This document shows positions 10,792-22,814 of a stretch of 64,000 nucleotides of DNA, piece by piece; within the stretch, counting starts at the first letter, position 1; every line of letters begins with the position of its first letter. The stretch covers positions 1 through 64,000 of the forward strand of contig JAKCPI010005491.1 in the NCBI GenBank assembly GCA_023213315.1, read 5' to 3'. Source of the DNA: Euborellia annulipes (lineage: Eukaryota; Arthropoda; Insecta; Dermaptera; Anisolabididae). Made by a program: the position numbers and the translations under genes. Below the pieces are notes generated by a model. It was given only the letters and a program-made list of their open reading frames with translations, was not told the DNA's origin and made no database searches.

Positions 10792-11308
10792 AATGACAAG
10801 TAATTGAACCAATTTTGTAAAATATAGCACATTTATCCTGGATATAGCAACTTCACATCGTTTAATCGTATTAATATTCTTATTTATTTTAACAATTCAA
10901 AAAATTAATTTGTATTGAATTTATTATTGTTACAAATTGTAAGTGTAGAATTTTTCAACTTGCTTTTTATTGTTAGTAATAATGATGGTCTTAATACTTA
11001 ATATTTTACATTCAATCATGATTACCATATTCAATACATTGCCTTTTTTAATAATCTTATTTAATTTTAATTCCAGGTGGTTATTTATCTTATTATATAT
11101 TATATTTTCTTGCTAATAATGTTAAATGAAATCAAAATTAGTGAAGAGTAAATGAATGTATAATTCTTCTCGTCCAGTAAAGTTATAGCACTTTTCTTTT
11201 TAGAAATTTATTATAATCAGAATGAATTTCTCAAGTGACAGCTATTAGTTTCACTTTACATCTTCGAAGTCTGCTAGATGTGGGAAAAATAACAATCTGT
11301 TTGTAATC

Positions 11309-11311
<3 letters not shown>

Positions 11312-11356
<45 letters not shown>
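11312..11356. repeat. (TA)n microsatellite
   Basis: Uninterrupted TA tract of about 45 bp. Confidence 0.95.
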
Positions 11357-11358
<2 letters not shown>

Positions 11359-11394
11359 CTAATGGTGCGTGAAAAGTAGTAAGGGGGCTGTAGT

Positions 11395-11945
11395 TAAATT
11401 AAGGATTAGATATTATTTTCAAAATATCTTATTATCATTATTTTCCCGTACATCGTATACTTCTCCCTTTATTCTCCAACGTGACTGAGGCGCATATTAT
11501 AACCAGAAACCAGTATTTTTTTGGCCGTAGTCAAAGTATGGTGTGGCCGATCCATCTTGAGCATAATTTCCGAAATCCCAACCGTTTAAAGGACTGATCT
11601 TGAAATTTGTGGAAAATGCGAAGAAAATAATGATTTTGTACATTGTCAATCCTGACGAATCTTTTCTTCCATAGCTTGAACAAATCGTCTGTGACCACAG
11701 ATTGTCCCCGGTCTTCCTTATCTGACTAATTTCCTAATCATTCCATCACTCTTATTGTTTCTATATAAATCTCACACTTCATCTAAAGAAATTCTTTGAA
11801 GGAAAACATTTCAACAGTGATGATATTAAGAAGAGTGCTGCCCTTCATCCCTGGCGACTACAAAAACTGGTTTCTGGCCTCAATAACACTACAGACTAAA
11901 TCGAGAAGTAGTGTAAGGAAAGTAATGATAATAAGGTATTTGGAA
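11395..11945. repeat. Decayed inverted repeat
   Basis: Left arm segments TTCAAAATATCTTATTATCA and AACCAGAAACCAGTATTTTT are answered at the right by AAAAACTGGTTTCTGG and TGATAATAAGGTATTTGGAA. The interior carries short low-AT segments with no recognised product. Confidence 0.45.
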
Positions 11946-12044
11946 AATAAAATTATGTTTTATTAAAAAAATCGGTACTTGGTTTAAAAAAAGCCCCTAA
12001 GTCAAATTATTTATAAATTCGTAACTTAGTTCTTTCTCTTTTCT

Positions 12045-12182
12045 ATGATCAAATACGCAAAGGCGTATTGTCCCGACAGACTCAGAAGAAAGAAAGATTT
12101 TCTATCAAGAGAATGGAAAAAATATGCTCGACCTGATGAGGAAGAAGCAAAAACTGGTTGGCGCAGAGTACGCTATCAATGA
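12045..12182 (+). CDS. Short unexplained ORF, 45 codons
   Basis: ATG at 12045 to TGA at 12180-12182. The peptide is strongly charged (MIKYAKAYCPDRLRRKKDFL at the start, then REWKKYARPDEEEAKTG) with basic and acidic clusters. The stretch is less AT-rich than its neighbourhood. It lies between a decayed inverted repeat and a decayed SINE-like copy, so it may be a relic exon or transposon fragment. No family recognised. Confidence 0.2.
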   Translation: MIKYAKAYCPDRLRRKKDFLSREWKKYARPDEEEAKTGWRRVRYQ

Positions 12183-12334
12183 ACCTGCACCTGGATTTTT
12201 CCACTCACCACCTGCCTTTAACAATATGTTGCATATTCCCTAATCCTCACATTAAGTTTACTGCCAGTCTCTCCGGATATTTTTGGATTAATAATAATAT
12301 ATGACCACATCATTGATTCTAAATTTTGACGCGA

Positions 12335-12473
12335 CCGTGAGAATAAACAAGCCTGCCTGACGTTTTATGGGGGAAAGGTGAAGGCTGGCATAGAGAGTAT
12401 AAGAAATACCAGCCTTAGCTCGGGTAAACTCGTGGTAGGCATTCATGTACGCACAAGATGTGAGCCCCTGAGA
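12335..12473 (-). mobile_element. Diverged copy of the (GAA)n-tailed SINE-like family
   Basis: The segment TAGCTCGGGTAAACTCGTGG and CGCACAAGATGTGAGCCCCT matches the head region of the copies at 10549-10791 and 17820-18063 with many substitutions and gaps. Confidence 0.5.
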
Positions 12474-12651
12474 ATAATTATGTATAACTTACATTATTAT
12501 TATAATCAATAGTTTTGTAATTCTTCTTCGATGGCTTTATATCTCAAATCGAGAGTTGGGCCCTTCTATACTCGGACTCCATTCACTGCGGTCATCCAAC
12601 TTTCTTCTTCTCAGTTTCTGATTCCAGTAGTTCCCTAGCATCACCCTCTCA

Positions 12652-12885
12652 TCAGAATCCTATATCTTCAAAGCGCCACTCCTTCTCCAAAGGTTGCTTG
12701 TATTCCATGCACCGAGAATGAATCACATCCATATTCCGTAGCTGGCTGGGTAATCCGTTCAAGATTCGAAACAGGATCTTAATAGTTAAAGTTGTTGGCC
12801 TGACATCCAACGGAGGGATATATATTTCTCCTGCTCTCATTAGCCCTGATCTATACTTCCACTGGGGTTGGAACTCGATCGCCAC
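12652..12885 (-). pseudogene. Relic ORF of unknown origin
   Basis: A 77-codon frame starting MAIEFQPQWKYRSGLMRAGE and ending in two adjacent stops (TGATGA). The same frame continues open in pieces beyond them down to about 12550. Mixed composition and tandem stops suggest a decayed retroelement gene. No motif recognised. Confidence 0.25.
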
Positions 12886-13065
12886 ACAGATTACTTAGGT
12901 TCACCACGTTCAGGGGAAAGTCGGAAATTGGTATGAGAGACTATGTGATACTAACAGGAAGCAACATCGTGTGGTACGCATGCACTACTCAGTATGAACC
13001 CCAATTCGTTTATATATATTTATTTGACTCCATTTTTCACGTCCATCAGCGATAAACGAGATATA

Positions 13066-13066
<1 letters not shown>

Positions 13067-13102
<36 letters not shown>

Positions 13103-13440
13103 GATAAGTTTTCTCGGGTTGAGTCGCGTGTGATGTTGAGATTTACTCGACGTTTCGGCTCTCCTTTTGGAGCCATTTTCAAGAGTATGGAATTAGGGGG
13201 GAATTGTTGGGGTGGATTGTTTACGGGGTCGCAGTCTTGCTGGTCCCCAGGTCAATTTGGATGCCTCAGAGGCTTGGTTTGGTCTCTGAGAGCAGGAGGA
13301 AGGTTGAGTGTGTGTAATTGCGTTTGTGTTCGGTTTAGGTTGACTACGGGGCCTCAGTCTGCCTCCCCAAGTCGATGTGTTATTGGTTTGGTTAGTAGAT
13401 GTGATAGGCATGCATCCAGTCGCAGAAACCTTCCAGAATA
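13067..13440 (-). repeat. Penelope-like repeat block next to (TA)n
   Basis: After the TA tract (13067-13100) comes GAAGATAAGTTTTCTCGGGT, a block also found after the TA tract at 16411 and near 59876. Read on the minus strand, 13141-13190 contains CTTGAAAATGGCTCC, loop, GGAGAGCCGAAACGTCGAG, a member of the motif-stem-GAAAC series. The remainder is G/T-rich and appears to be the uncorrupted relative of 60320-60800. Confidence 0.55.
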
Positions 13441-14733
13441 TATATATATATATATATATAACATTCATGACCATAAATACGATCATTCAATTTTAAGAAC
13501 TCGCCATTAATTATATTTGAAATAGTGAATAGTTTCTGCAAAAAAAAAAAAATTAATTAATTAACAATAATTTTTTTTTTCAGTTGTGAAATTATGTTAA
13601 ACGAATTAAATGATCAAGGATTGATCAAAAACAATCTACTTAACATCGAGGCGTGGTTTTGTAAAGCAATGGAAGTTGGATAGAATTTTTTCGTTCCAAA
13701 CTGGAGACCCCATGAAGCTGGGCTGGGACTCTGAGAAGAAAACAGCCAATTGCAAAAATTGTAAATAAATTTACAAAATAAAAAGATCTTTTCATTGTTC
13801 AAGCAAACTTTCGTTTAAAATTTATGGAAACTTATTATATTAATAGTATGATTTTTTAAAAGTATTTGGATCTCTGTCTTTTTCTTTAAACATAAACAAT
13901 TTTTTCAAAAAGAATATACATTTAGTTATCTTTTATTTATTAAAAGTCTTTTAATAAACTCAAATTTGACTGCGGAAATTAAAATGAGACCCCAGTCTTG
14001 TAATAAATATATTTGTCTATTAATATATTACATATATATATATATAATTGTTTTAAATCATATACAAAGAAAAGAGAATGCATGATATGATCAACAGTAG
14101 AGGTCTTAAATTCTTTGTCTCTGGGTTAAAATGATTAACTATAAATATATTATTTCTTACTTTTTAATGCTCTACATTCTTATTTTGAAACTCTTGTTAT
14201 TAAATAAATTCTTAATATTTTAGATTCTTAATTTTTGTTGATTTAAATTTTTCAGACAAGGAGAATTTGTTGATAGAAACGCCTTAAAAACTTAAAGATT
14301 TTGGTATAATAAAAAATTATTTTTAAATTGACATAAGCAACGAAAAAAGCTGCATTGGAATGGAATGGATATCAACACATGGTAAGAAAACTGTTTAAAA
14401 GTCGATCAAGAAATTGTTATATGAATGATGATAGGAGAGAAATATCAGTTTTAATTTTTCTTAAAAGAATTTGTTTGCGACCAGTGGCTTCTTTTCAAAT
14501 TGTGTTTTCGGCAGGGGGAGAGAGATAAACATTTTTTACTTGAATTTCACAAAATTTCACTGTCGTAGTGTCTATGACAATTTTTTTATTAGAAAAGGTT
14601 AAAATTAAAAAGAAATAAAAAGCCTTGAGGGGGTAAATGCCCCTTAAGACTGCTTGTTTAATTTAAACCTAACTAACTGTCCGTCCTATTTGTACAACAT
14701 CTGAGGGTGAGTTCGTAAGCACTTAAACCAATC

Positions 14734-15705
14734 AAGTTTTAATATTTCGAATGTGTTTATTAAAACTTTTGTGGTTTGTATTATTATTATTATGGGAGTT
14801 TTAATTATAGACCACATTTTGTATTAATTATGTATTAAAATATAAATACTGTACAACGTTTCGTTTCAACTGCTTATTCTGCAGTCATTTTCAAGTACTG
14901 TACACTTGCTCCGACTCAAGTGAACTAATCTCTGAGGTCAGAACAAGAGCGGATCCAGAGGAGTTTTTCGGGGGGGGGGGGGGTAATCTGGTGTGACTGG
15001 TCATACAGCACACAATTTTTTCTTACTTTCTGTAATTTAAAGGTTCATTCTATACTTGTTTACCAGAATATATACAAATAAAATTTTTAAGTATTAATTA
15101 TTAAAATTTTATATTAAGGTGTGCGTCTCGAAAAACGGTTAGAACACTGTAGACTACCGAGTTACTCGAGGCGGCAAGAGATGGCGTTAGTTTTCCCCAT
15201 AGGAATACAAGGGATTTTTTTCATTTCATTCTAGAGCTTCCAGGTAATTAATTAAAGGCAAAAAATTAATTATTCTTTAACACAATGATTACTAATTTAA
15301 TTATCTACAACCTATAGAGCTCCTTTTTTTTAAATATCTTTTATTTAATGCGATTAATCTAAAAAAAAAAATTTTTTTTTTCGAAAATCAAAAAAAAGGG
15401 CTTCTATAAGTTGTAGATATTTTAAATAGCTTTAATTTAAAAAAAATTTGAGGTCGATAGCTTCAAAATTATGGCCGCTGGAAACTCCCAAAATTAGCAC
15501 CCCGAGACCCGCACCTTAAAAATAAAATTTAATTTCCAAAAAAACAATATTTTTCCTCCAATCTTCGAGGGGGGGGAGGTAATTACCCCCTTTACCCCTC
15601 CCCCTCTCCTTGTATCAGAATTACCACAATCTTTGTACAGTATTTATATTATAATTAATACAAAATGTGGTAATTAAAAACTCCCATAATAATAATCAAG
15701 TTATT
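14734..15705. repeat. Penelope-like palindrome split by an inserted element
   Basis: The left part runs from TTTATTAAAACTTTTGTGG through TACAACGTTTCG to GACTCAAGTGAACTAA (14935). The right part (about 15636-15700) is the complementary ACAGTATTTATATT...TAAAAACTCCCATAATAATA. Intact relatives are at 62724-63028 and 56930-57210. The intervening 14945-15625 holds a different element. Confidence 0.65.
14945..15625. mobile_element. G/C-tract element nested in Penelope-like block
   Basis: Begins CAAGAGCGGATCCAGAGGAG followed by an 11-G run and ends in a C-rich tract CCCCTCTCCTTG. Relatives start similarly at 29329 and 29478. Imperfect 8-bp flanks (GGTCAGAA / TATCAGAA) hint at a hAT-type target duplication. 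The interior is AT-rich and non-coding. Confidence 0.45.
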
Positions 15706-16370
15706 TGATTGTTCACACAAATTCTTCACAAATCACATCCCAAATAACCCTGGCATTTAAAATTTATATTATTATATTTTAGTATCTTCATAATTAATTG
15801 ATAATTAATCCCCTAGTATAATTTGTAAAATTATAAAATGGGGGAATATAATACAAAATCATCCAAGAGATTAAAATATGTAAATTACTTTCTAACAATC
15901 TTCTTGATTTTATAAAGCAAAACGTTCTAATTAATGTTTTTTTTTTTTTTTTAGTGAATAAGGATCTTCTTTTCTTTAGCCAAGAGCTTATGAAAATCTC
16001 GGATTGTAAAATTTTGATGAAATTAATATTTGAAAACTCGAACTGGCCTGTTCCTGATGCCTCACTTATTCTTCAATTATATTAATTTGTTATTTGTAAA
16101 TGAGTATATGAAAATTCTTTTTCCATTTTGTAAATACATACACATAAATATGTATATCAAATTAGTTTTTATAATTTATTTGTTTTTCCAGGTGCTAACT
16201 TTTTCTTTCTCGATCTATTTTTAATTCAATCTCTTATTTATGTTACAATATTTCTTTTAGCATATAATCATTCTTTTCAAAGTATTTTCATTTTTTTTAA
16301 GCTAATCAAAGAGCGTGAACATTTTCCTCCATTACCATTTGTATCCTTTTTAAATTAATTGGTACTCTCT
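15706..16370. other. AT-rich intergenic DNA, nothing recognised
   Basis: Low-complexity AT-rich sequence with T runs. Only short stop-free stretches rich in Phe, Ile and Leu occur, as expected by chance at this composition. Confidence 0.5.
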
Positions 16371-16373
16371 TTT

Positions 16374-16412
<39 letters not shown>

Positions 16413-16843
16413 AAGATAAGTTTTCTCGGGTTAATATTTATATATATATATATATCGACAGGGATGGGCGTTAATCAGTTACATGTATTTGAAATACAAG
16501 ATACCAAATACAATATTAATTGGTATTTTGTAACTCGTTACAGAATTGGCAAAGTAATTGCTATCTTGTATTTCGTTACATTTTTTAGTAATTGGTATCT
16601 GAAATTCGAGATACCAAATACTTTTTTTTTTAATTTGCCGCAGTGTAAAAAGTCTTGCAGAGGGAGCTGAAATCGTTTTAATTTATTTAATATTACTGTA
16701 TGTAATCGTCGTGTGGGTTCTCTGCTCCGGATCTTAGTAAAAACCAGTAAAGAGAAGTCAATCAATCGGCCAAATTTTCACTCTTCGTTAAAAAACTTTT
16801 TTGCTTTCTTCTTTCAACCAGCTCTCAACGACTAAATCTTTGT

Positions 16844-16930
16844 TCTTCTGCCCCAGTTGAAAGATTGTTTTCATTTGCGGGTTTATTCATTCTCCATCAA
16901 GTTCCAGATTATCCGACAAAACTTTTGAAA
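16844..16930 (+). pseudogene. hAT transposase dimerisation-domain relic
   Basis: The frame reads SSAPVERLFSFAG, the highly conserved start of the hAT C-terminal dimerisation region, then degenerates. Preceding transposase sequence is missing or out of frame. Confidence 0.75.
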
Positions 16931-17077
16931 ACTTGGTTTTTTGAAACCTTTTCATATTTTTATAAATAAATTTTTTTAGTGTCACGAATAATTTTATTGT
17001 TTTCGATTTTTCAAAGGTATTCTCCAATATAAGTTTAGCTGCCACTTGCCTAAACTAAATTTATTTAGGGTTCCAGA

Positions 17078-17417
17078 TAGAGCCCTGCACGGGCCGATTT
17101 TTTTGGCCCAGACCGGTCCGTGTCCGTATTTTTTTTTGACTTCCCGGCCCGTACCCGGCCCGTAATTTTTTACCATTCTTCAGGCCCGCCCGGAATTTTT
17201 TCAAACCCGCCCATTCCCGCCCGAGATTTAGTGAATGAATGAACGAATGTCTAGTAATTTTTAAATAAAATTTCATTTGCATGCCCGTCCGCCCGAACCC
17301 GTTTATTTAGACTTGCTACCCTCCCGTATCCGCCCGTAATTTTTTCATGGCCTCAAAAGCCCGCGGGCCGGGCGGGTAACGGGCCTACGGGCCAACCCGT
17401 ACCCGTGCAGGGCTCTA
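17078..17417. mobile_element. hAT-type MITE nested in the hAT element
   Basis: Terminal repeats TAGAGCCCTGCACGGG / CCCGTGCAGGGCTCTA with exact 8-bp duplications GTTCCAGA (17070-17077 and 17418-17425). The interior is rich in CCCGNCCG-type motifs near both ends, probable binding sites. Insertion postdates the host element. Confidence 0.9.
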
Positions 17418-17819
17418 GTTCCAGAATTACCCCTCCAAAAAGTATTTTAAAATCAAGGAAAAATTTGTTTGTAATTGGTATTTTCAATGTATTTGAAATA
17501 CATAATTGGTATCTTGTATCTCGTTACACAAACCCGTGAATAATTGGTATCTTGTATTTCGTTACAAAAATCTGAAGTAATTGGTATTTTGTATCTCGTT
17601 ACTCAAAATCGAGTAACTTGCCCATCCCTGTATATCGATTTTTTTTTTAACTTCCGACCCTGAAGAATTGGTTCCTAGACACCTTTAAAAAATCCTCTCC
17701 AAAGATGAGCTCTTAATTTTAATAGGGAGGTTCTCTGCATTCAGCTATTACCTCGCCACAAAGTCCTCCGACTAGGCGCGAAGCTTGCCGAAGGCGGGCG
17801 CCGCTGCTAGTTTATTTAT

Positions 17820-18063
17820 CTTCTTCTTCTGTCCTCGTCCCATTCCCGCGATGCGGGGTCGGTGGACCTCATTTTTTTCTTCCAACCCTATCATGCGGTT
17901 TTGCGACCGGAAGAAATACAATAGGCCTGCCCGTCGCACGGTCTGAAGCCTGTTGAAATGAGGAAGGAAGAGACAGACATACAAAGAACTGAACGACTGC
18001 CTGTCCCAGCTCGGGCAGCTCGTGGTCGCCATCCACGTACCCACAAGACGTGGGCCCCTGAGC
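17820..18063 (-). mobile_element. SINE-like retroposon, (GAA)n-tailed family, second copy
   Basis: Nearly collinear with 10549-10791: minus-strand head GCTCAGGGGCCCACGTCTTG, middle GACAGGCAGTCGTTCAGTTC, GAA tail. No clear target duplication remains. Confidence 0.65.
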
Positions 18064-18099
18064 AATGCAATCTATAAAACCCTAAAAATATTAAAGAAT

Positions 18100-18595
18100 T
18101 ATATATATTACGTGTTGGTCCATGAAGTAATTATGAAAAACATATAACCAACAGTAGCGTAACTAGGTGGGGGCGAAGGGGGCGCTCGCCCCCTCCGCCC
18201 CAGGCGCTTCAAGCCTTTGGCGCCCCTCAATACCGACATAGGCGCCCTAGGGCATCTAAAATATAGCCCAGGAACGGTGATTTTATCATATTCTTTTCAT
18301 AAATTGTCCAAAAAATTGATAGTTTTCTTTTAAATTATATTACAACTTAAACAAACGGCGCCCTAGTTAAGCTTCGCCCCCTCCGCCCTCAAAGGCTAGT
18401 TACGCCGCTGATAACCAAGTATTTATTAATTTAAATAAGCGAAAAAGGTACTGCCGGGAGTGGCACCACGGATCTGTCGATTTGTACTCAACATTCCCTA
18501 CTTTTGGACCACAGTACCGCACTCCCTTATTTAAATTTATACCTACCTTTTTCGCTTATTTAAATTAATAAATACTTGGTTATATGTTTTTCCTA
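18100..18595. repeat. Palindromic repeat with TTAAATAAGCGAAAAAGG arms
   Basis: The outer arms AACATATAACCAAGTATTTA and complement, with inner TTAAATAAGCGAAAAAGGTA and complement, form a hairpin whose left arm is split by a hAT MITE (18152-18410). A relative without the insertion lies at 38580-38815. The loop contains ACTGCCGGGAGTGGCACCAC, found in both copies. Confidence 0.75.
18152..18410. mobile_element. hAT-type MITE with CAGTAGCGTAACTAG ends
   Basis: Ends CAGTAGCGTAACTAGG and GGCTAGTTACGCCGCTG with exact 8-bp duplications ATAACCAA (18144-18151 and 18411-18418). Subterminal GGGGGCGCTCGCCCCC gives a strong local hairpin. Removing it restores the host palindrome arm. Confidence 0.85.
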
Positions 18596-18916
18596 AAAAT
18601 GGTTTTACTCCTTACATTTGTGTGATAGAGCTGACCAAAATGTTGATCCCCTCAAAGCCGTAGACAAAAAATAATATTTTCGTGGGAGGTGGCTTCTATT
18701 GGAGCAATTGTCCCTCTCCAAAAAAAAAAAATGAAAATCTTAACACTATATTTTTGTTTGTTGGGATTTCCAGGGGGTGGGAATTGAACCCCCACCCTCC
18801 CCTGGCTACGGTCCTGGTCTCTCTAATGGTATAACAAGAACCTGATAAGCGAGCAATTTTTAACTAAAGATTTCTCACTTAGTTTTAGTGAAATTGCAAT
18901 TGGAAACTGCAGTTAT

Positions 18917-19079
18917 CATGGGCGTAACTAGAGAATTTAGCTGAGGGGGGGGGGGGCATAGGACCAGCTTTCCTCCGGTGGGCCTGGAAAGCCCCCATAT
19001 TTTCTCAATTTTTCTTGGGGCAAGGAGATTTCTGGGGGGGGGGGGGCAGGCCCCCGGCACTCCCCTAGTTACGCCCATG
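18917..19079. mobile_element. hAT-type palindromic MITE, CATGGGCGTAACTAG family
   Basis: Inverted ends CATGGGCGTAACTAG / CTAGTTACGCCCATG with exact 8-bp duplications GCAGTTAT (18909-18916 and 19080-19087). G runs of about 11-14 interrupt the arms. Confidence 0.9.
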
Positions 19080-19259
19080 GCAGTTATATATAGAGGAATA
19101 TGAGTTTTATCTTGTGGCCTCATATATCCGCTGACTTGGTACAAGTACAAACAAAATATTAAATTATTTAATATATAGCTCACGAAAATGTGGAAATATA
19201 AGCCAAAAAATAGATATTTAAAATAATATTGAGATATCATTGTACAAAGCGCCAAATAA

Positions 19260-20155
19260 ATCGGTTTAGTTCAAGTTTGCGATTTTCATATTTGGCGCAT
19301 CTAAATTGAGAAAAATTATATCATATTATGAAAATGAAAGAACTCAATTTATACAATTTTAATATATTCCAAAATTTTTTATTATTATTAACATAATCTT
19401 ATTTTTATTATATAATTATTTATTTCAAATTAAAAGATGCTAATAGTGAGTGAGAAGAATAATTATCCATAATAATAGTATAAAAAAGCGTAAATATAAA
19501 AATTGATATACCAATTTTTTAAAAATTCTTTTTCTTACTGATGAATTTTGAATCATATTCTATTTATTTATTTATTTATTTATTTTTAGTTTATGAAACT
19601 TTTACTTAAAATGACAACGACCGGAGCGCTATCTGTACGGCAACTTTGTAACTAGGCTCATGTCGTTGGCAAAGCTAAAGAGATGGAGCTAGGAAGGAAA
19701 CATGTACAATTTTCAATTTGGTTTGTATATTTATCGTCTGATTATCCATTAACAAATTTTCCATTAAATTTTATTAATATTTTCAATTAATTAAATTATT
19801 AAAAATAATTTAGTTAATTGAAAACACGCCTAAAACGATTTAAGATGCACGAAACTTTACACTAACGCCGGCGGTGACCTTGTTAAAAACTTTCTGTCAC
19901 TTAAAATATTCCTTTTTTTTATTCCCCATCCCGATATTCTTTCTCACCCTCAATATTTACATTTCATTATAAGCTTAATAACATTTTCCTTCATACTAAA
20001 ATCACAAAGAAATTAATGAATTCCTTTGGTTCAAATAAAATATATACTTATATGCACAGACTCACGCACACACACACACTAGCACATTCATATATCTTAT
20101 GTATACTCATATCATTTATTTATTTATATATTTCTATAAACGCATTTGTTTTTTC
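19260..20155. other. Region upstream of Cp190
   Basis: AT-rich with a GC-richer island at about 19615-19700 and 19840-19900, where a Cp190 promoter or first non-coding exon could lie. I see no TATA or clear initiator. A CA run occurs near 20066-20080. Confidence 0.3.
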
Positions 20156-20158
20156 CAG
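20156..20158 (+). other. Likely splice acceptor in the Cp190 5' UTR
   Basis: GTTTTTTCCAG followed by AAAG, 45 bp before the ATG at 20204. It suggests a non-coding first exon upstream, which I cannot locate. The ATG is favoured because the conserved VKVDNWG segment follows within six codons. Confidence 0.45.
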
Positions 20159-20203
20159 AAAGAAAAAATTAAATATTCAATTTAAATTTATTGCTTTAAA
20201 AAA

Positions 20204-22775
20204 ATGTCTTTGAAGCAAGTGAAAGTCGATAATTGGGGAATATTTTTTCTCCAAAGGCTGCAACAATTTTTTCTTAAGAATCAATATTGTGATCTTATGC
20301 TCCGTTTTAATGGAAAAGAAACAGTACAGGTATGAAATATTTGATTTTTTTTCTATGTACGAAAAGTGAAAATTGAAAGAAAAAATTTTGCCCTAAAATT
20401 ATGAATATATTATAAATTTATGTCATTTTTCTTGTGTTTTAATCGCGTTTGATAATATAAAATTTATCCCCGCAATTTCATGCTTCAAATAGCTGCAAGT
20501 ACTACAATATAGTTAAAAATATTACAATTATTTTGCTTTATAGATCTTTTGTTCCTCATTTTCTATAAGATTCAGTTTTTCTTTCAAAATTCCTCTCATT
20601 TCTTTTCTTCCTTTATGACATAACAATAATTCTAACGAATTTTCTTTCATCTCACATTCATAATCATTACTAACGTGTTCATTTCAACTAAACAGAAAGG
20701 GTTTCATTAAAGATAAAACAATAGTACACGATTTTTACTAGATAAATTATTAATCCGAAATCTGTTGCCATTTACTAGGCCTGGTCAAAAAATATATATA
20801 TATATAACAAGCCAAAATTCTTTCACTTTGTTGAAGTGCGTTGAATTGTCGAAACTAATATTTATTTGACTTTCACTGAATTTCTTTTGTTTTTGAACTG
20901 GTATAGTATCGTTTGGGAAAAAATAAATACATTAAAATGAAGTACATGTCAATAGAATTTAGAATATAAGAAATTAAATTGTCCCGAATTCCGGGAGTTT
21001 TTTTGTGAGAATTCAGAAATTTCTCTGTGGGGAATCCCGGGAACAACCCTCTAATCGAGATGCTTTGTGTCCAAACCAAATAACACAAAAAATAACATCA
21101 ATATAATAATAATCGCGACACTTACTAGTCAATGCATACATTTACTAATGTTATTATCAGTAAAAGCGTGAAAAATATAAACCAAGTAATCTAAGTATTT
21201 AAATTATAATTTATGTGTTACATTTTACGACTCTTCGCGGTCCCCCTGGGGACAATCCATGGCCCCCCAAGGGGGCCGTGGCCCACTACTTTACGATCGT
21301 CTTCATGGCTAGGGTTCATTCTGATGTTTTTTAATAGACATTTCTATTTTCCCAGGTACAAGCCGAGCTCTTGCTCCATTTCAGAAATTTTCAGTTGTAT
21401 TATTGATTGGAATTTTATGGATTTTTTTTTTATCCAGCACTCAGGCACTACCCACTCATTTCTTACTTAGTCACAAACATTCCTTAGCAAGTTTATTTTT
21501 AAAATATGAGATTATTTATCTATTAAAAACATTTTTTTTGCGGCTTTTTATATATCAAAGAAAATCTTGTAATCTCTCGCTTTTATTAATTGATTATTTT
21601 ATTGCGCTTTCATTTCCTTTTAATTGAAATTTTTTCTTCTTTTGACTTCTGCGTTATAAGCCGCCCATGGCTCCACATAAGTTATTCTATATTATTTCAT
21701 TGAGGGCCAAAAAAATTACGTAATTATATGTTTTTAAAGATCATTACTCATCTTCCCTATTAGGGGTCGTCCACATATTTCTTTCTTGACGATTTTTTAG
21801 TCCCCTTATTAATTTTAAATAAACATTTCAGGTCCATTGGCTGGTTGTTAACGCCTGCACAGAATACTTTCAAGTTCTTGAGAAGAACAAATCCAAAAAT
21901 AGCGATTGCCTCGAGTTACCACCGGATCTACAACCTGATGTTGTTTTGCCTATAATTAAGTAAGTTTATAATTTGCACATCTTAATTTATATATATATAT
22001 ATATTAATATAAAAAAAAAAAAATGAAAAATTTGACTGCGAAAATTTTAAATGGTCTCGGTCTTGACAAAAAATTAATAATGAAAGGAATTCAGCCAAAG
22101 AGATTGTCTCAATTATTTAGTTAAAATAATGTTATCATAAATCATTCTAATTTATTTAATGATCGATGCATTGCTTCCCGTACTCAGCGATAAATTATAT
22201 TGAATTATATAACCCACCAGAAAGTTTCTATTGCATTGAATTGCCACTTTACTTTCTCTTACATATATATCTAATATATAGAGAGAAAGTATTGTGATCA
22301 TGTCAAAAATCCGATGTCGAGATTTTGATGGATATACATGTTTTGAGGTCCCCTGAGTTCAATAACTTTCTGGTGGGTTAATATGATCACAGTCATTAAC
22401 ATTATTTAATTCGTCTAGTTCTATTTTATCTTTCCTTGAGAAATATCTTACTCAGTTCGATTCCTCAAAAAAAAAATAAGTTGGATAAATAAATTTAAAT
22501 ACATATTGTTACAGTTTTATGTATACCGGACGTTTGGAATTTAATTCCGAAATTCAGCATCGCCTTTATGCCACTGCACGTCGTATGAATATGACAGTAC
22601 TTACTAAACTTCTCGATGCTCAGAATTTAACAACCGCAAATTCACATTCACTTGGTGGAAATAAACCAAGACGACCAAATATTTTACCGTCACACAACAA
22701 TGCAAATCGTCGTTCTCTCAATCGCCAAGCGGAATTAAATTTACCAGAAACATTGCCTGGTCGAAAGTAAGTATT

Positions 22776-22814
<39 letters not shown>

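Larger units (their letters stand above)
16459..17630 (+). mobile_element. hAT element, internally deleted
   Basis: Ends CAGGGATGGGC and GCCCATCCCTG with exact 8-bp duplications TATATCGA (16451-16458 and 17631-17638). Subterminal repeats related to TTGGTATCTTGTATTTCGTT occur near both ends. It retains a transposase C-terminal relic (16844-16930) and has been invaded by a second hAT-type MITE (17078-17417). Target choice inside a TA microsatellite is notable. Confidence 0.9.

Noticed and set aside
10501..10832. Overlapping minus-strand frames, similar to one at 17772-18065
   Set aside because: The similarity is between two copies of a SINE-like retroposon with a target duplication, so it reflects shared descent and not protein conservation.
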